The notes under the pieces: model-generated
Told to the model about the DNA's origin: nothing
The model's input: the letters and a program-made list of their open reading frames with translations, nothing else
Database searches by the model: none
Program-made: the position numbers and the translations under genes
Origin: an uncultured Opitutaceae bacterium
GTDB taxonomy: Bacteria > Verrucomicrobiota > Verrucomicrobiia > Opitutales > Opitutaceae
Assembly: GCA_937128785.1 (NCBI GenBank)
Contig: CAKZMS010000557.1
Span: forward strand, 1 to 7,705
Length of the DNA: 7,705 bases
Reading direction: 5' to 3'
In this document: piece by piece, positions 6,590-7,705 of the stretch
How the letters are laid out: the number at the start of each line of letters is the position of its first letter
Position numbering within the stretch: the stretch's first letter is position 1

Positions 6590-7705
6590 TTATTCGGCCC
6601 AAGCCAATGGCGGGGGCGCGGCGAACGAGCTACTGAGCTCGATCCGCTGACCTGTCTGCACCGCAGTCTCGACCGCCTCAATTACTTCGACCACGTGAGC
6701 GGCCTGCTCACCACTGGTCGGGTGCGGAGAACCTTCACGCAACCCCTTCCAGAGCTCATAGACCCCTGCGCTCCAGTCACAATACCACGCGCCCGCTCCC
6801 GCCGGTTCGCGCACCGCGTTCACCGGCTGGTAGGACCCGCCAAACTTACCGAATTCGATTGGCGCAGTCGCCGCAAACCACTCGGTGCGAATCGAAGCGT
6901 CGTCGCCGTGGATCTCCAAACCGGCGCGACGATCCGCCGGTTCCCCCACATAAAAGTTGGCGCTCAACCGAGCTTGCAGTCCGTTGCCAAATTCCAACAC
7001 CGCCACGGCAAAATCGGTCTTCGTGACGGTGAAAGGCTTGCCGGCCGAGTCCGTGCGATCGGGCAGCAGGATCGAACCCGCCGCGGTCACACGCTTCACT
7101 GGTCCAAACCAAGCCGTCAGTAAACTGATCGGATACACCCCGACATCGCCCACGGGTCCGGCCGCGTAAAAAGGTCCGGGATTGGGATGCCAGCTTTCGA
7201 TGCGGGCCCAGTCGACGGCGGCATACACGACGCGGGGCTGACCCACGCGGCCGTCGCGCACCATTTTCCAAACGGTCTGTTGCGCCTCGCCCAGCCAGGT
7301 CACGGGCGCGCAGCTCAGCCGCAGATCCTTTTCCTTCGCCAGGGCGACCAGTTGTTGAGCCTCAGCAAACGTCGGCGCCAAGGGCTTCTCGGAATGCACG
7401 TGTTTACCCGCCTCCAAGGCTTTCGTGACCACTTCAACATGAGCGTGTTGGATCGTAAGATTGATCACCACTTCCACCGCCGGGTCGGCCAATACCTCGT
7501 CTAACGAAGCGTAGGCCTTGCCGCCGTGTTTTTCCGCCCACTCTTTGGCACGGTCCAAATCCAAATCACTGGCGCCTAAAATCTCGATTTCAGGACGCTG
7601 ATTCAGTGCTTCGCCGTAGGCACCGGCGATGTTGCCACAGCCTACAACCACCACGCGGAGTCGCTCGTGAGCTGGGGCAGGCGTAGAGTCGGTCCACCAT
7701 TGCTT
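6590..7705 (-). CDS. Gfo/Idh/MocA-family oxidoreductase, 5' partial
   Basis: NAD(P)-dependent dehydrogenase of the Gfo/Idh/MocA family, which typically oxidises or reduces sugars, inositols or related polyols; the substrate cannot be told from sequence. Numbering from the GTG at 7654, the Rossmann dinucleotide motif is VVGCGNIA (3-10), an acidic end of the second strand is at Asp30 (GASDLD), and the family EKP motif with its catalytic lysine is 89-91 in GKHVHSEKP. GDVGVYPISLL (169-179) is the substrate-site helix, with Tyr174 where many members have His. The frame stays open to the right edge, and the extra residues ending in ERLRV complete the first Rossmann strand with no start codon among them, so the real start is outside the window and the GTG is internal. 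At least 371 residues. No signal peptide can be judged. It is convergent with, and abuts, the secreted-protein gene. Confidence 0.9.
   Translation of the reverse strand, partial: KQWWTDSTPAPAHERLRVVVVGCGNIAGAYGEALNQRPEIEILGASDLDLDRAKEWAEKHGGKAYASLDEVLADPAVEVVINLTIQHAHVEVVTKALEAGKHVHSEKPLAPTFAEAQQLVALAKEKDLRLSCAPVTWLGEAQQTVWKMVRDGRVGQPRVVYAAVDWARIESWHPNPGPFYAAGPVGDVGVYPISLLTAWFGPVKRVTAAGSILLPDRTDSAGKPFTVTKTDFAVAVLEFGNGLQARLSANFYVGEPADRRAGLEIHGDDASIRTEWFAATAPIEFGKFGGSYQPVNAVREPAGAGAWYCDWSAGVYELWKGLREGSPHPTSGEQAAHVVEVIEAVETAVQTGQRIELSSSFAAPPPLAWAE

Noticed and set aside
1..7705. Mobile element, defence system or biosynthetic cluster
   Set aside because: No transposase, integrase, nuclease, toxin or assembly-line domains are visible; the genes are housekeeping or isolated accessory enzymes.

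Overview
This 7.7 kb, GC-rich bacterial window carries six protein genes, mostly housekeeping, packed with almost no spare DNA. The organism cannot be fixed from the sequence alone. The high GC, the lack of Shine-Dalgarno sequences before most genes, the GTAGCGAGTAG-type intergenic repeat, the WEQSG-type threonyl-tRNA synthetase with an internal insertion, and a Gfo/Idh/MocA oxidoreductase together suggest a member of the Verrucomicrobiota, perhaps Opitutales. That is an inference of moderate to low confidence.

Layout, left to right. (1) A 5'-truncated alpha/beta hydrolase of the DUF900 type on the plus strand. (2) Four bases beyond its stop, the convergent gene hemB (porphobilinogen synthase, heme pathway) on the minus strand. 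(3) A 272 bp divergent region between hemB and cysS, holding two nearly identical 23 bp palindromes (TTTAACCA-N3-TGGTTAAA core) with centres 68 bp apart. These are the best candidate operator sites in the window. (4) cysS (cysteinyl-tRNA synthetase) on the plus strand. (5) A roughly 100 bp imperfect inverted repeat built from GTAGCGAGTAG units. It supplies the last codons of cysS and the leader of the next gene. (6) thrS (threonyl-tRNA synthetase), which lacks the N-terminal TGS domain and has an insertion of about 50 residues in the catalytic core. (7) A 136 bp gap with a small hairpin. (8) A secreted protein of unknown function on the plus strand, whose stop directly abuts (9) the stop of a convergent minus-strand Gfo/Idh/MocA-family oxidoreductase that runs off the right edge.

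Functionally, cysS and thrS are neighbours on one strand and both supply translation. hemB shares the divergent promoter region with cysS, so the palindromes could control either or both. The flanking hydrolase, secreted protein and oxidoreductase have no visible link to these genes. I found no mobile-element genes, CRISPR array, rRNA, tRNA or defence system. The features most worth a second look are the paired palindromes, the cysS-thrS repeat and the unusual ThrRS architecture.
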